NCBI GenBank assembly: GCA_009363875.1
Contig: CM018695.1
Location: 46,805,935-46,869,934 of the forward strand
Reading direction: 5' to 3'
Length of the DNA: 64,000 nucleotides
Source of the DNA: Mikania micrantha
Lineage: Eukaryota > Streptophyta > Magnoliopsida > Asterales > Asteraceae
Below the pieces are notes generated by a model, which worked only from the letters and a program-made list of their open reading frames with translations, did no database searches and was not told the DNA's origin. Below, one piece after another: positions 23,506 through 34,985 of the stretch (the stretch's first letter is position 1; every line of letters begins with the position of its first letter). The translations under genes and the position numbers were made by a program.

Positions 23506-25350
23506 TCAGGTTACTAGTTTATTACCAAAGAATTGACAACCCCCTATTGTTGACTTTTTGTCAAGATTACAGCCACCATAGTCAGAATCCGAAAAAGCTA
23601 TAAAATCCATGCTGTCATCATAAGGGTACCGTAGTCCAAGACTTGGTTTTCCCTTGAAATAGGGAAAAATTCGTTTCACAGCCTTAATATGTGAATCTTT
23701 AGGCTTTGCCTGAAATCTAGAACACAAACAAACTGCAAACATGATGTCGGGTTGAGATGATGTTAAGTACATTAAGGAACCAATCATTGAACGATATAAA
23801 TGTTGATCAACATTTATACCATTCTCATCATTCCCTGAATCAAGATGAGTACAAATAGAGTAGAAATTTATGTACACTCATTCATCTTGGACTTGTTCAA
23901 GATGTCATGTACATATTTACTTTAATATATGAATAAGCCATCCTTCTTTTGATCTACTTGAATTCCCAAAAAGAAAGCTAATTCTCCCATTGACCTCATT
24001 TCAAACTTATGCTTCATAACCGCTTCAAAATCCTTGCATAGTTGTTCATTTGTAGCTCCAAAAATAATATCATCCACATATATCTGAACAATCAAAATGT
24101 CATCATCCTTCTTCAAGATAAACATAGTACCATCAATCTTCCCTCTTGAAAAACCATTGTCCAATAGATGTCTCATACCACGCCCTGGATGCTTGATGTA
24201 ATCCATACAAAGCCTTATCCAGACGATAACACTTAGTAGGATTATTTGGATTTTCAAATCAAAGTGGTTGAACAAAATAGACTTCCTCTTTCACTTTTCC
24301 ATATAAGAAGGCACTCTTGACATCCAATTGAAAGACTTTGACCTTTTTGAAGCTAGCATATGCAAGAAACAATCGAATAGCTTCAATTCTTGCAACAGGA
24401 GCATATACTTCATCATAGTCAATGCCCTCCTATTGATTAAAACCTTGGACCACCAATCTGGCTTTGTACCTCACAATAATGCCCTTTTCATACTTTTTAC
24501 ATTTATACACCCATCTGGTACCTATGGGAATGACATGTTCAGGACAATCTACTAGCCTGCAAACACCAAGTTTTTCAAATTGACTCAGTTCTTCTTCCAT
24601 GGTTGTTATCTAAGAAGACACCTTCAATTCTTCTTTAATATTCTTTGGCTCTATTTGACTTATAAAGAATGAATATAAACAAGAACTCATTGTCTCCTGA
24701 ATACTTGATTACAAAACCTCGTCTCCTTCATCTTGAACATGCTGACTCCTTGTCTTGACTCAGAATTCAAATCACCTATGATGTTTTCAATTGGATGATT
24801 TATATTAACTCTATGAGTCGCAATATCCTCCATAGATAGTTCTTCTTCAAGATTTGTAATATGTGTATCCTCTTCTAGTAAAATCGCCCCTAAATTTCAG
24901 ATTCAAAAATAATAGATGGATTATTAATTAAATTATGAAATTCATCTTCAAAATGCAAGTCTTCAGAACTTTCATGTTGTTTAGGAACAAATGAAGTAGA
25001 AGAAATATCAGGAAAAACAAGAGAGCCCCCTATAGAAGTTTCAATAATAAATCTTGGAAATAAGGAGCCATGAAGTATCACTAAAAGATTCAGCGAGATC
25101 ATTCGAAGATGAAGGAAACAAGTTATGAAAACAATAAAAGACTGAATCATAATCAAATAGCCATACTAGACATTTTCCAGGCAACGTGTCAGTGAATCTA
25201 CATATAGTAACTTCGTATGCTTCTTCAATCACCCTTGTGGCCAAATTAAGAACTCTTTTATTCAAGGAGTTAGATGAATATACCCAAAATATTCCTTCCA
25301 CAACCTTAGGCTCAAATTTAGTTTTGTGGTTACGTTTTGTTTTCGGCGTT
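23506..25350 (-). pseudogene. SIRE-1 Copia pol: integrase end, reverse transcriptase, RNase H start
   Basis: Minus strand, 5' to 3'. The integrase C-terminus (EGIFWVYSSNS, RVIEEAYEVT near 25300-25200) comes first, then a degraded linker. RT follows: IPIGTRWVYKCKKYEKG and YKARLVVQGFNQ near 24520-24430, APVARIEAIRLFLAYASF, FQLDVKSAF, the catalytic YVDD in IVQIYVDDIIFGATN near 24085, and FFLGIQVDQKKDGLF. The RT/RNase H link (LYRSMIGSLMYL, PDIMFAVCLCSRFQ) and the RNase H start (SDSDYGGCNLDKKSTIGGCQF) close it. Wording is typical of the SIRE lineage. Stops at GFNQ-stop-EG and elsewhere, frameshifts near 24275 and 23900, and loss of the integrase core, protease and gag make it dead. Confidence 0.87.
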
Positions 25351-25640
25351 ATGAATTATTTGACGAAAACCTAGTTGATCTGCTACAAAGATGTTTGAAT
25401 CTGCTTGGACCAACAAAAACCGTAACTTTGGTCAACATACAACCAAGAGAGTTGAGAGTCAACATGTGAACTTGAAGCAACAGCTGAAGACACCTAATAG
25501 TTCGCTTGCTACACTTGTTAGGTTCGCTAATTAAGTAGTAAATTCACAAGAGATAAACATAAATCACAGTTTTGAAACCAACAAGGAGCACACCAAGTAG
25601 TGTATCAGGGAGGACACGCTATGACGACAATTGTACGAAA
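25351..25640. other. No supported feature
   Basis: About 290 bases between the truncated SIRE-1 pol and an Athila-type fragment. I see no PBS or LTR end that would close SIRE-1 here, so the 5' part of the element was probably lost. Confidence 0.4.
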
Positions 25641-26039
25641 TGACGTTCCTCCCTTCTTACAGGGAGGTTATTGTTTACCTACCGTCTGACTGCACTACCA
25701 GAGGTAGTGTTCCATTTACTTGATCAACGACATAAGATGTCATTGCAGGAGTTTCCTAGGGTCTCCGGCTTGTACTATGAGCCAGAAACTGTTATCCCGC
25801 TATACCCAGTGGGAATTACAGAACTATATGATGCCACCTTACGACATGGTGGCATCAGGTTGCCGATGGTGACTTTCAGAGCGCCAAGGCTAGAGTTAGT
25901 TGCATACGCGACCCTCTTGTCCGCTATATGCATCGGCTTATTTCCACGTCTATTACAGGACATGGCAAAAAGCCACGAGTGGTGCATCCTGCAGGATTTA
26001 CTTAACATGTATTTCCCGATTATAGGTCGGTCCTGCTAG
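25641..26039 (+). pseudogene. Fragment resembling the Athila extra ORF
   Basis: An open frame of 122 codons from an ATG at 25671 contains EVVFHLLDQRHKMSLQEF and a GLYYEPETV stretch. This has the same pattern as KISFALGRRVYEISIPQF and the following Gly-rich turn in the ORF at 13733-14812. The rest (LYPVGITELYDATL, LVAYATLLSAICIGLFPRLL, EWCILQDLLNMYF) is plausible protein with normal codon use but I do not recognise it. The upstream part has no clear start. It could instead be an unrelated retroelement ORF. It ends where minus-strand Tekay gag sequence begins. Confidence 0.4.
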
Positions 26040-26460
26040 CTCGTGATGTGCAGCCGTTGATGTGCATCTTTTGTGTCTGCTAAGTTACGGGTTAGGCACT
26101 CGATCATGTGTTTAGCCTCTCTTGCCCCATGTGTCAATCTCGCAATCTCATCCGCGTTGCGGCATATCTCCTGCCCCATGGCCAGCACATATGCAGCGTC
26201 TGGCTCAAGTCTTTGTCGCTTGGGCTCAGGTGGTATCGGTGCTGGTGCTGGTGTGGGATGATCTAATAACTCCTTGTGATCCTTAATATGATTCTCTTCA
26301 GGGTCCTTGTAAGGATCCTCCTTTAGATCGTCCGACTTAGTCACTTCGAAGGTAAGGGTTCTTGTTAGGTGACTCAACCGCCACCAGTAGGGGTGATAAT
26401 GGAGGTGTTGGAACAATCGATTGCTCCTCATTTTGTGCAAATAAGGGTGATGATGGTAAT
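26036..26460 (-). pseudogene. Start of a Tekay-type gag ORF, truncated
   Basis: It lies about 160 bases downstream (minus strand) of a PBS, where gag should start. An open frame of 134 codons contains a Pro-rich linker (PTPAPAPIPPEPKRQRLEP) followed by a helical segment (AMGQEICRNADEIARLTHGAREAKHMIECL). These suit the poorly conserved N-terminus of Tekay gag. A second frame (MPSLPSSPLFAQNEEQSIV from about 26465) may be the true start, with a frameshift near 26340. The capsid domain and everything after it is missing. Confidence 0.45.
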
Positions 26461-26602
26461 GATGGCATATCTACAATGCATGTAATAGGCATGTATGTAT
26501 GATCATGTATGCAAGTAAAAGATACTAAACAATGTTTGGTTTGCGGAAACTAAAGGATATAGACTAAGTTTACTAATGAAAACCTAACTTAGCAGTAACC
26601 AA

Positions 26603-26619
26603 GGGCTCTAATACCAATC
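26603..26619 (-). other. Primer-binding site of a Tekay element
   Basis: On the minus strand, directly after the LTR end GGGGTGTGACA, comes gattggtattagagccc. This matches the usual initiator-Met tRNA primer site (TGGTATCAGAGCC) with one change. It shows that the LTR starting at 26620 acts as a 5' LTR for sequence to its left. Confidence 0.8.
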
Positions 26620-28794
26620 TGTCACACCCCAAATCTATGCTTCGAGGGCATGAACAAGAATGTCATGATTGCAGTATCTGGTTAATCTTGCAAGACCTAT
26701 ATGTTTATTTACATGCGTACATCCCATAACTTGGATAAACACAATTTTCATAAATCCGAGTTGCAGATGCTTAGTTTGAAAATGTTACATTCAACTAGTT
26801 CATAAAGTGCGGAAGCGTTTTGATTGTTAAAACATTCCACATTAAAACCAAACCAAATAGATTGTTCAGATGTTTCCAAGGCATAACATAGATGCATAAG
26901 AGTCCATCCTATCATCATATCCTAAGCACGTGCCTTAGTGACCTAAGAAAAGCATGCGAGCCATGTCAACATAATGGTTGGTGAGAGCACAAGTTAATAA
27001 CAATATTCAATAGTAAGTGTTTCTAGGACTACATACAGTTACAATGTAATATCTATTGATAGCTAGTCAATGTATTTTTATACCATATACGGTTTGGCAT
27101 CGAATCTGACTGTCGGTGTCCTGTCCGCCATAATCCATCACAAGACAATGGCAATGTTTGTGTTTGGTCAATTTTGCATCTATTCCAACCTCCACTCGGG
27201 TTGGCCATCCAGTGCAATGGATCAGGCTTGTCAGGACTAGATATTACTATTCAAAATTATGACATTGTGCACCATGCGCTATTAATGGTTCGAGTATGAT
27301 GAGGACTTAGTGTGATGTTGTGCACATATGTATAGACGATATAAGCATTTAAGTATGTATCCAAAAATGTTTGTTGTATCAAAAGAGTTTGTATGCATGT
27401 TTTCTCCCTCAAGAGACGAAAAGAGTAAAAGGGAATGAGAACTCACCTCATAGTGTTGTTCCTGTTTACGTTTGGTTTGCATTTTCTAGCGCTTGCTAGT
27501 TTTCAGCTAATATCACATTAATTAATGAGTTTGTGTTTGTGTTGATCTTTTGTTTCATTGTATCCCATACAACTCCAAGTGTTGGTCTGTGCATGATTGT
27601 TTTGATGTTTCTCTAAGTTGACTCATGTTGACCCGACAACCCGTATGTGACACATTTATTGTGTTAATGCTTGTTTGTGAATAATATAGATCATAACACG
27701 CAAGTAACACATTATCATACTTCTTATGATTCTAATCATAGCAACATTTGCATAATTCACATATGAAAATTGTAAGAGTTTCCTATTTTTGAAAGTTTCC
27801 AGTTTTGGAAAGTTTAACCAAGATATCTAATTTCATTAAATTGGCACTATTAATATGTTCCTAAAACATATTCAATACGTATGTAAGCATCAGAAACTGT
27901 CACTCATGCATAAATCACAATACTCAGCAATTTGTCAAACTAAACTTTCCTTATCTAGAAATATATATTCAAAGTTTGTTTCCAAAAAAAACTAAGTTTC
28001 CAAATAAGCTTCCATATTATTTCTTGACAAATCCAGTATCCACATATCATCAAATCATGTTAAACCAATATGATTATTCTTTCAACATTTTAAAGTTACT
28101 ATAAATAGTAATGTATGAACATAAGTTGTGTTTTCTTAAAAAAAACCTTCCAAACATATTGATATGCACATTAGTAAACATAAATCTTCATTTAAGATCT
28201 AGCATGTCTAGAATATCACTTTGCAATCATTTTTGCATGTACAAAGTTTCTATCTATAGTAACTAGCATAAATCTTCACAATTGCAACCAAAACCCAATT
28301 GAGTTCACTACTAAGCTTCAAACTAGTTACAATAAACTTAAATCAAACATTCGTGCAAGTGATTTTTTTGGAGTTGCATATGTGTACACATGCATGCATA
28401 TGTGATTTAAGTATAAATGGTCATTAGAACTACCTTAGAAGTTCTTGGATGTCTAGATTCTACTAGAACAACAACTTGAGGTCTCTAGAAGTGGCTGATG
28501 ATGATTCTTCGGTAGGTGTTGGTTTGCGACGGTCCTTCAACGTCCTTCTTGAAGTTCCAATGATTCAATAAGACCACCAAATTCAAGAAAGAGGCTATAG
28601 GGGTGTTCCAGAGCTTAGAAGCAATTTTTTCAGTGGGTTTGGTTAAGTGAATGATCAGAGAGTTTGTTAAAATGGGTAAAGGAAATGATTTGTTGAGAAA
28701 GGGTGGTATTTAAAAGATTTTTGATGTCTTTGGCTCATCGCGTACCGCCAAGGACAGATCCAGGGTTCCTGGCGCACCACGATGGAAAAACAGT
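26620..28794 (-). mobile_element. Tekay LTR, part 1 of 2, split by SIRE-2
   Basis: It begins TGTCACACCCC next to the PBS at 26603. It runs through non-coding sequence to the SIRE-2 LTR at 28795, where its last bases hold CATCGCGTACCGCCAAGGACAG. The same kind of motif (CGTCGCGTACCGCCAAGGG) resumes just beyond SIRE-2 at about 42480, supporting a single LTR of about 2.57 kb interrupted by SIRE-2. No gene is supported; frames at 27282-27482 are spurious. Confidence 0.7.
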
Positions 28795-29385
28795 TGTTGG
28801 ATCAAGTAATCTTGTTGAATATTCACTTGTTAGACTCTTTTGCTAGGAACAAGCTAGAGCTCCTTCTCAAGTCAAGAATCCAGTGTCTAGCCTGTTCTCT
28901 AAGTCTTGTATTTATAATGAAAACAGAAACAATAATACATGTAATATTGGAAGAACAAATCCATATATTTCAAGAAATGTTCGGATATAAATACCCCAAG
29001 CATTAACACATAGTGGACAAGAAAGAATAAGACAAACAACTGTCAGTTACAGACTCTAATATAAGACAAAATTACATAACAGAAGATCAAAGTCAAAAAA
29101 TACAGAATGAGTAAAAACCTAAGACTAAAGCCCTTCGTAGTTCTTCAGTCTTTAATCTTAAGTGGTTGTCATATGTAGCTTGCTTTGGAATCCTATCTGC
29201 ATTGGCTTCTCTGTGGTTATTCTTCGGCTGATCAGTTATATTCATTCAGTACTTGTGGTCTGCGGTTGCGCTCCGTGACTTATAGTTCTCTTTCCAATGG
29301 TTGTATTCAGTGGTTAGACCACCAAGTGGTTAACCATAACAACTGAAAATATGGTTTAGGATTCATTAGTCCTTATTTTCCAACA
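28795..29385 (-). mobile_element. 3' LTR of SIRE-2 Copia element (591 bp)
   Basis: It runs from TGTTGGATCAAG to TTTTCCAACA, with 7-bp inverted ends (TGTTGGA/TCCAACA). A polypurine tract lies on its inner side. The partner LTR at 42226-42455 has the same ends and shared blocks (TTGTTAGACTCTTTT, GGTTGCGCTC, TAGTTCTCTTTCCAATGGTT) but lacks about 360 internal bases. The short frame at 28782-29006 is not a gene. Confidence 0.85.
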
Positions 29386-31438
29386 ATCTCTCTTTGGATT
29401 GATGATGCCAAAACCATTTATTTCTTTTTAGTTGGGAATTTCAAGTGAAATTGACTTTTCAGGTCAAAGAGGAATTCCTGCACTTTGAAATTTCCCAAAT
29501 CATTTTCGAGGATGAGCTGCAACACCCTCCTAATATCAGCCAAAGAACGTTTTTAGATGGAATACCAATCTTTGAAGGAGGTTATGGTATCAATAAACCT
29601 CTTTATCACAATAGCATTGGTATTTTCATCAAAGAATCTTCTTCTGATCCCAGGATGATCTAAGGATACATGCTTGAATTTTTAGGAGGGGATTTAGCTT
29701 TTTCGGGGGGCTGGACCTTTTGGGAGAGGGTTGAATAGAGTGAACCTCTATTGGGGCAAGTGCACAATTTCCCTTATTTTGCCTTGAAATCTTGTTTTTA
29801 TCTGGTTTAGGCTACAACATACTTGTTTGGTTCATAGTGGATCAGGAGGTTAGACTAGGTTTCTTCTTCAATTACACTCCAAGGCCTGAAGTGGCGGCCT
29901 GAAACAGTTACTAGTTGCAATCCTTCTGGTACTGCTACACTCATTATTTGATCCAATATGGTGTTTGTGGTGGCTTACTTGGACTCTTTTAAGGTTGAGG
30001 ATTTGTGGAGTGTAATGGCAGAGGATGAACCTGCCAAAGTTCAGGATGGTCCTTTTTTACTGTTTTGAACTTGGACCATTCTTCATATAAAAGGTTGTCC
30101 CTCCATCTAATGATAGCAATCTTTGAGTCCTAATTATTTTGGATTAAGATATACTTTATTCTCTTCCTCTACTCTACATCCATTTTTTTCCTTGCATCTG
30201 CCTTCAGTATAGCAGTGAGGTTTTCAGCCTTCTTTCTTAAACTGGCTATATCTCAGTTCATGAAAGTCTCCACCTTATAATTTCCTTCTTTTATCAATGA
30301 TTTTATTATCATCTCCCTATCAGCTTGATAATCCTTCTTTTGTTGAAGATCCATCCGACCAATCTTGTCCTGATAGGCTTTGACGAAAGCTTCACTAGTT
30401 AGTCCAGAGGCTTTGAGATCAGCTAAGATCTACTGTTCTCTTCATTCTCCATATACTTCAGTTGTAGAAGTTCTTTATCAGTGGGGAATTGCCTCTTGGG
30501 TGAAAAGGACTGTCTTTCAGAAGAAGGTTGGGGCTTCTGAGTTGCGGTGCCAACTGGATTTATTGGAAAGGGGATTTTTGTGGAATGAGGGACAAAAGAG
30601 ACATCCTCATCACCATCTATCACTAAATTCTCTTTTCTTGATTTTAGTGAAGAGATTGGTTGTTATCATCAGATTCTGAATTTGACTCTTTGTATGAGAC
30701 TGGAGGTTTTTGGGATTTGGTTGAGCCAGGTGTGGGTCTCTTGGCCATACTCTTCATTCTCTTTGAAAGAATTTCTTATTTAAGGTTATGTTTTGGGAAG
30801 AATCTTTGAAGGATTCAGGAATGTTTTACCGACAGATTGAGGTGAGAGTTGGAGATGAGTCTCTTACTGGTTTCAGTGCCTTTGTTTGTACATGGGAGGT
30901 TGGGTTAGAATTGATTTGAACAGGGGAAGGAGCAGTGGTAGTTTAAAGAGGTGTAGATTCAGTGGTTGTTTGTACGACGTTAGAGTAGGTGGTTGTTTGT
31001 ACAGAGTCAGGGTTAGTGGTTGTTTGTACAGGGTCAATGTCAGTGGTTGTTTGGGATTTAATGGATGTTTGAATGCCACAAATAGGTATTGAAGAAACAT
31101 GTTTAGTGGCTTTGGTTTTTGGTTTTCTTGTTATTCCAGAACTGTTGTTTCCATCCGAGAAGAACCTTCATTCTCTTTTTGTCCCAGGCTAGCCATGGCA
31201 GTTGCAGTTTGAAACTGTTGATCCAGAGCAGCCTTGAGAAGAGCCTCTTGATTCTTTAGCTTCACAGGCTTCATCTTTTGGCATTTAGCTTTATCAGCAA
31301 CAATTTTGGCTTTCTGAGTAGCAGACAGGATTTTCTCATTCTTCCTATTTTGGCTTCATTAGTTGTTCTTTGAACCAAAGGGGGAGGAGCTACTCCTATT
31401 AGATAATTTAGATAGAGAGTGTGATTAGCCACCTCATG
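29386..31438 (-). pseudogene. SIRE-2 polypurine tract and degraded C-terminal part of post-pol ORF
   Basis: The PPT is the complement of atctctctttggatt at 29386-29400. Beyond it the minus strand shows broken coding segments: a Pro/Ser-rich piece at 30423-30623 (VGTATQKPQPSSERQSFSPK) and a repeat-bearing piece at 30873-31100 whose residues follow a TLTLYKQPL pattern. In this group of elements the post-pol ORF reaches close to the 3' LTR, so I assign it there. Plus-strand frames in this stretch (29445, 30380, 30886) are shadows. Confidence 0.5.
30962..31055. repeat. 27-bp tandem repeat, about 3.5 copies
   Basis: GTGGTTGTTTG starts at 30962, 30989, 31016 and 31043, an exact period of 27. On the minus strand it encodes a nine-residue repeat like KQPLTLTLY within the degraded SIRE-2 post-pol ORF. 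Confidence 0.9.
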
Positions 31439-33165
31439 TTAGAGTGACTTAATTTTGGAATCTACTGAAACTTTCAATAGATGCATCTCTGCCTCTTGGA
31501 AGTAAAGAAGGTTTTGGTAGAATGTTTCAAAGAGAGTGTTGAGATGGGTGATAAGCAATGTTTTTAACAATGCTTGAAGAATAGTAGGATCAATGGTGTG
31601 AGTTTTTGAGGTGGTTAAAGTGTTTAAGTGATGTTCATATGAAGATACATGCATTGGCTTGGATTGAGTTTGCAGGGCTATGTCATTAAACACCTTTTTA
31701 ACTAACTTAATGAGTGTAGTCACATTGGTGTGAAGACTCTGGACATTAGCCATCAATTCCTCTATTTTCTCGTTTGATTTGTCAATCCTTTTAAGGATAT
31801 CATCCAAATCCCTAACAATGTTGTCAGCTTCAACACGACCTGAGTCGTTCTCAACAGTGTCATGTGCCCCTTTTTCTTAGTTTCGGCGATTTCTTGCCTC
31901 GGTGTTATGAACTTCATCAGCCATTGCCATAGGTGGAGTCTTATTTCCTGATCCATCCATGTGAAGGCCACTTAGCCTATCACAGGTAATGGATGCTCCA
32001 ACTATATGGTTTAAGTGTCTAGATGGGCTAGCCACTCTAATCTCATCATCATCTCCAAAGGTTAGAGATTGCACATTTTGAAAAGTGGTTTAATGAGGCT
32101 ATTCCGCAATGTTTTGTATGAATGGAGAACCACCAAGCCCAAAAGTTGTATCAATCTCATGAAAAATTTGGGTTATTGTTTCATGTATGGGCTGCGTTTC
32201 ACAAGCAAAGGTGTCCATAGGAGAGTGTACTATTGTCTGAGTATCAAAGGATACTATAGCAGTTGGTGTGGGTTCCTTTTGGAATACAACATCATCCTAT
32301 TGAGAGGATTGATGAGGAGTTAGTGTGGGTTGAAATTCTAGATTCACCTGAGAAGATGTTTCATGTGAATTTTTTTGGTATGTACCTTCGCAAATGTCGA
32401 AGTAGAGGTGGATGTGGATTTACCTTGGACGGTTGTGTCCTTAGTGTCATCCAATGTCTTTGCATCAGTGTTTAACCTAGAAAAGGTCTGTTTGTCAATT
32501 GCCTTTATTTGTGAAAGAGAGGCAATATGACATACAGTATTTATTTGATGGAACAAACAAGCAATCATAAACCTATGAAAAATTAAAAAATTGGGGGCCC
32601 TTTGGTGATGTACCAAATTATCAAAAATGATTTGGGACAACTTTACCTTTTTGTTGGTGAGAAGTGCATACATGACATATTGCATGTCATATGGCATTTC
32701 TCCCAAACTAGTTGTCTTTTGAGACAAACACTGCAGGATTGTGTGGTATAGTTACTTGTACTTAGGTTGGAATAATGCTTTGTACAAAGTTCTAATCTTT
32801 GCATATCCTTGATAGTCACACTCAAAAAATTCAGTGTGTAGGAAACCTACAGTGAAAGTCGGTGGAGAATCAGAATCAAGAAGATGCATAGCAAATGAAA
32901 TCAGTGAGGGGGTTATAGAGATCTGTTGCTTAGCAACCAAAGATTTGATGCTTTCAATAGTATCAAATTTGGTCACAATAGCAGAGTTTGCCCAAAATTG
33001 ATTTAGTGCAGTGACCGAGATGGTAGGTTTGAAGGTGAAGACGGTGTAAACAAATGAAATCGACAAAAGATCGATTACCTCATCATACTGAGGATACTCA
33101 GATTACCGGGTGAGATAAGATATTAGGTTATGGGCGGGTTTGAGCTTCATAAAGCCGAGAGCCAT
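31439..33165 (-). pseudogene. SIRE-2 post-pol ORF, N-terminal and middle part
   Basis: The minus-strand ATG at 33165 opens MALGFMKLKPAHNLIS, with an in-frame TAA after 20 codons. The same frame then runs on through TVFTFKPTISVTALNQFW (33040-32985), VAKQQISITPSLISFAMHLL and a Tyr/Phe-rich stretch, crosses one more stop near 32752, and continues to 32344 (LQCLSQKTTSLGEMPYDMQY, NFLIFHRFMIACLFHQI). A frameshift follows; 32074-31439 holds a coiled coil (RIDKSNEKIEELMANVQSL). The N-terminal pattern (helix, then ALNQFW, then a KxxxITxxxI stretch) is widespread in post-pol ORFs of Asteraceae SIRE-type elements and parallels SIRE-1 at 18585. Its function is unknown, and the solo-like LTR at 33705 lies upstream of its start. 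Confidence 0.75.
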
Positions 33166-34138
33166 GGAATCGTGTAAGATCAACGCTGAAATCGGATCGA
33201 TTTGGAGTGTTTGAAAAGAGAAAGCAGGGATGATTTAGCCATTACAAAATACAGAGAGGATCTACAGGGAGAAATGGCTAGTATTTATACCAAACGGCGG
33301 ATAGTCCGATTAGGACAAAATAGAAATGGTAACGGTAAAAAAACAAGAAGAAGGAGAGTGACAACAAAACGACAAAACAACATAAACAAACAAAATATAC
33401 AAAATCATGAACAGTGGTTTGAGCGGAATGAAGCCTGGTCTAATGCCATCACTCTTAATCATCTTAAGCTTAAAGCTCAGACGACATGAATTGAGTAAAT
33501 GCACTAAGCCAGATGACATTCTTCACAAACAGCTATCCTCAAGCTTGAACTCATCGTTCTTCATCAAAGATTAGGTTAAACACAGTGATCAAGATGAGTT
33601 AATGAAATTTAGAGAAATTAAGGTAAGTGCGAAAGATGCGAACCACATAATTGGGAACGACGGGTATTTCTAGGAGAAAAAGACTAGGGCCAACGAAGGT
33701 CAAGTGTCACACCCCAAGCCGGCGGGCCGGATCGTATGTCCCGTCGGGCGGAAAAGTCCCGGGGCGCGATATCGGGAATAATAATCGTGATAATTAGATA
33801 ATTTACATTGCACATGATATATACTAAGAAAATGCTAAATAGAATAGAATTACAAAGTTAAATTACATCAGTTTAGTTCATAATTTAACAATGTAAATAT
33901 ACTATCAACATCATAATTCTTCAATCTTGTAACTGCACAAGATATACAATATAATCGGTATAATGATGTTCAAAAGTATGCAACTCCAAAATACTAGGTC
34001 CTCTATCTGGCATCCTAGTCTAAAAACAATAACTTCTACTGAGACATGTTCGTCACTTGAGAAGTCATGCAAAAAGATCAAGTCAACACATGGTTGGTGA
34101 GTTCATATAGTTTTATTTGAAAATGAATTTGATACCCT

Positions 34139-34985
34139 GTCCGAATGACAACCTTAACCTCACTAGCAACCACCTATATTATCCAGTCAAATATGCTTAT
34201 ATATAGGGCATATGTAGGGGAACAAGCCCAGCCACCGGCCCACCACATATCGAACCACATAATATATTGTTGTTAATGATAATTAAGCATTTCATCCCAT
34301 ACACTGAATCACATACTTGAACCGTCTGAAAATGATAACACTTGATTTGTCTGAAAATAATAACCTTTGAACACCCAAAATGACAACCTTAACCTCACTA
34401 ACAACCACCTATACTATCCAGTCAAATATGCTTATATATAGGGCATATGTAGGGGAGCAAGCCCTAGCCACCATCCCACCACATATCGAACCACATAATA
34501 TATTGTTTTTAATGATAATTAAGCATTTCATCCCATACACTGAATCACATACTTGAACCGTCTGAAAATGATAACACTTGATTCGTCTGAAAATAATAAC
34601 CTTTGAACACCCAAAATGACAACCTTAACCCCACTAACAACCACATATACTATCCAGTCAAATATGCTTATATATAGGGCATATGTTAGGGAACAAGCCC
34701 CAGCCACCGTCCCACCACATATCGAACCACATAATATATTGTTTTTAATGATAATTAAGCATTTCATCCCATACACTGAATCACATACTTGAACCGTCTG
34801 AAAATGATAGCACTTGATTCGTCTGAAAATAATAACCTTTGAAGACCCAAAATGACAACCTTAACCTCACTAACAACCACCTATATTATCCAGTCAAATA
34901 TGCTTATATATAGGGCATATGTAGGGGAACAAGCCCCAGCCACCGTCCCACCACATATCGAACCATATAATATATTGTTATTAAT
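34139..34985. repeat. 236-bp tandem repeat, about 3.6 copies, each with a TATA box
   Basis: TATATATA occurs at 34198, 34433, 34669 and 34905 (spacings 235, 236 and 236). Each is followed by GGGCATATGTAGGGGA and a CCAGCCACC block. Copies differ by only a few bases, so the expansion is recent relative to the rest of the LTR. The related LTR at 6559 has a single copy of this block. Confidence 0.95.
34198..34960 (-). promoter_or_regulatory. Putative LTR core promoter, amplified fourfold
   Basis: On the minus (sense) strand each 236-bp unit gives a GC-rich block, then CCCTATATATAAGC. The last unit lies about 500 bases from the LTR's 3' end. This is a plausible TATA promoter and U3/R boundary repeated in tandem. 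Activity is inferred, not shown. Confidence 0.4.

Noticed and set aside
33202..33489. 95-codon plus-strand ORF rich in Arg, Lys and Asn
   Set aside because: It is antisense to the region upstream of the SIRE-2 post-pol ORF, with low-complexity composition and no domain.
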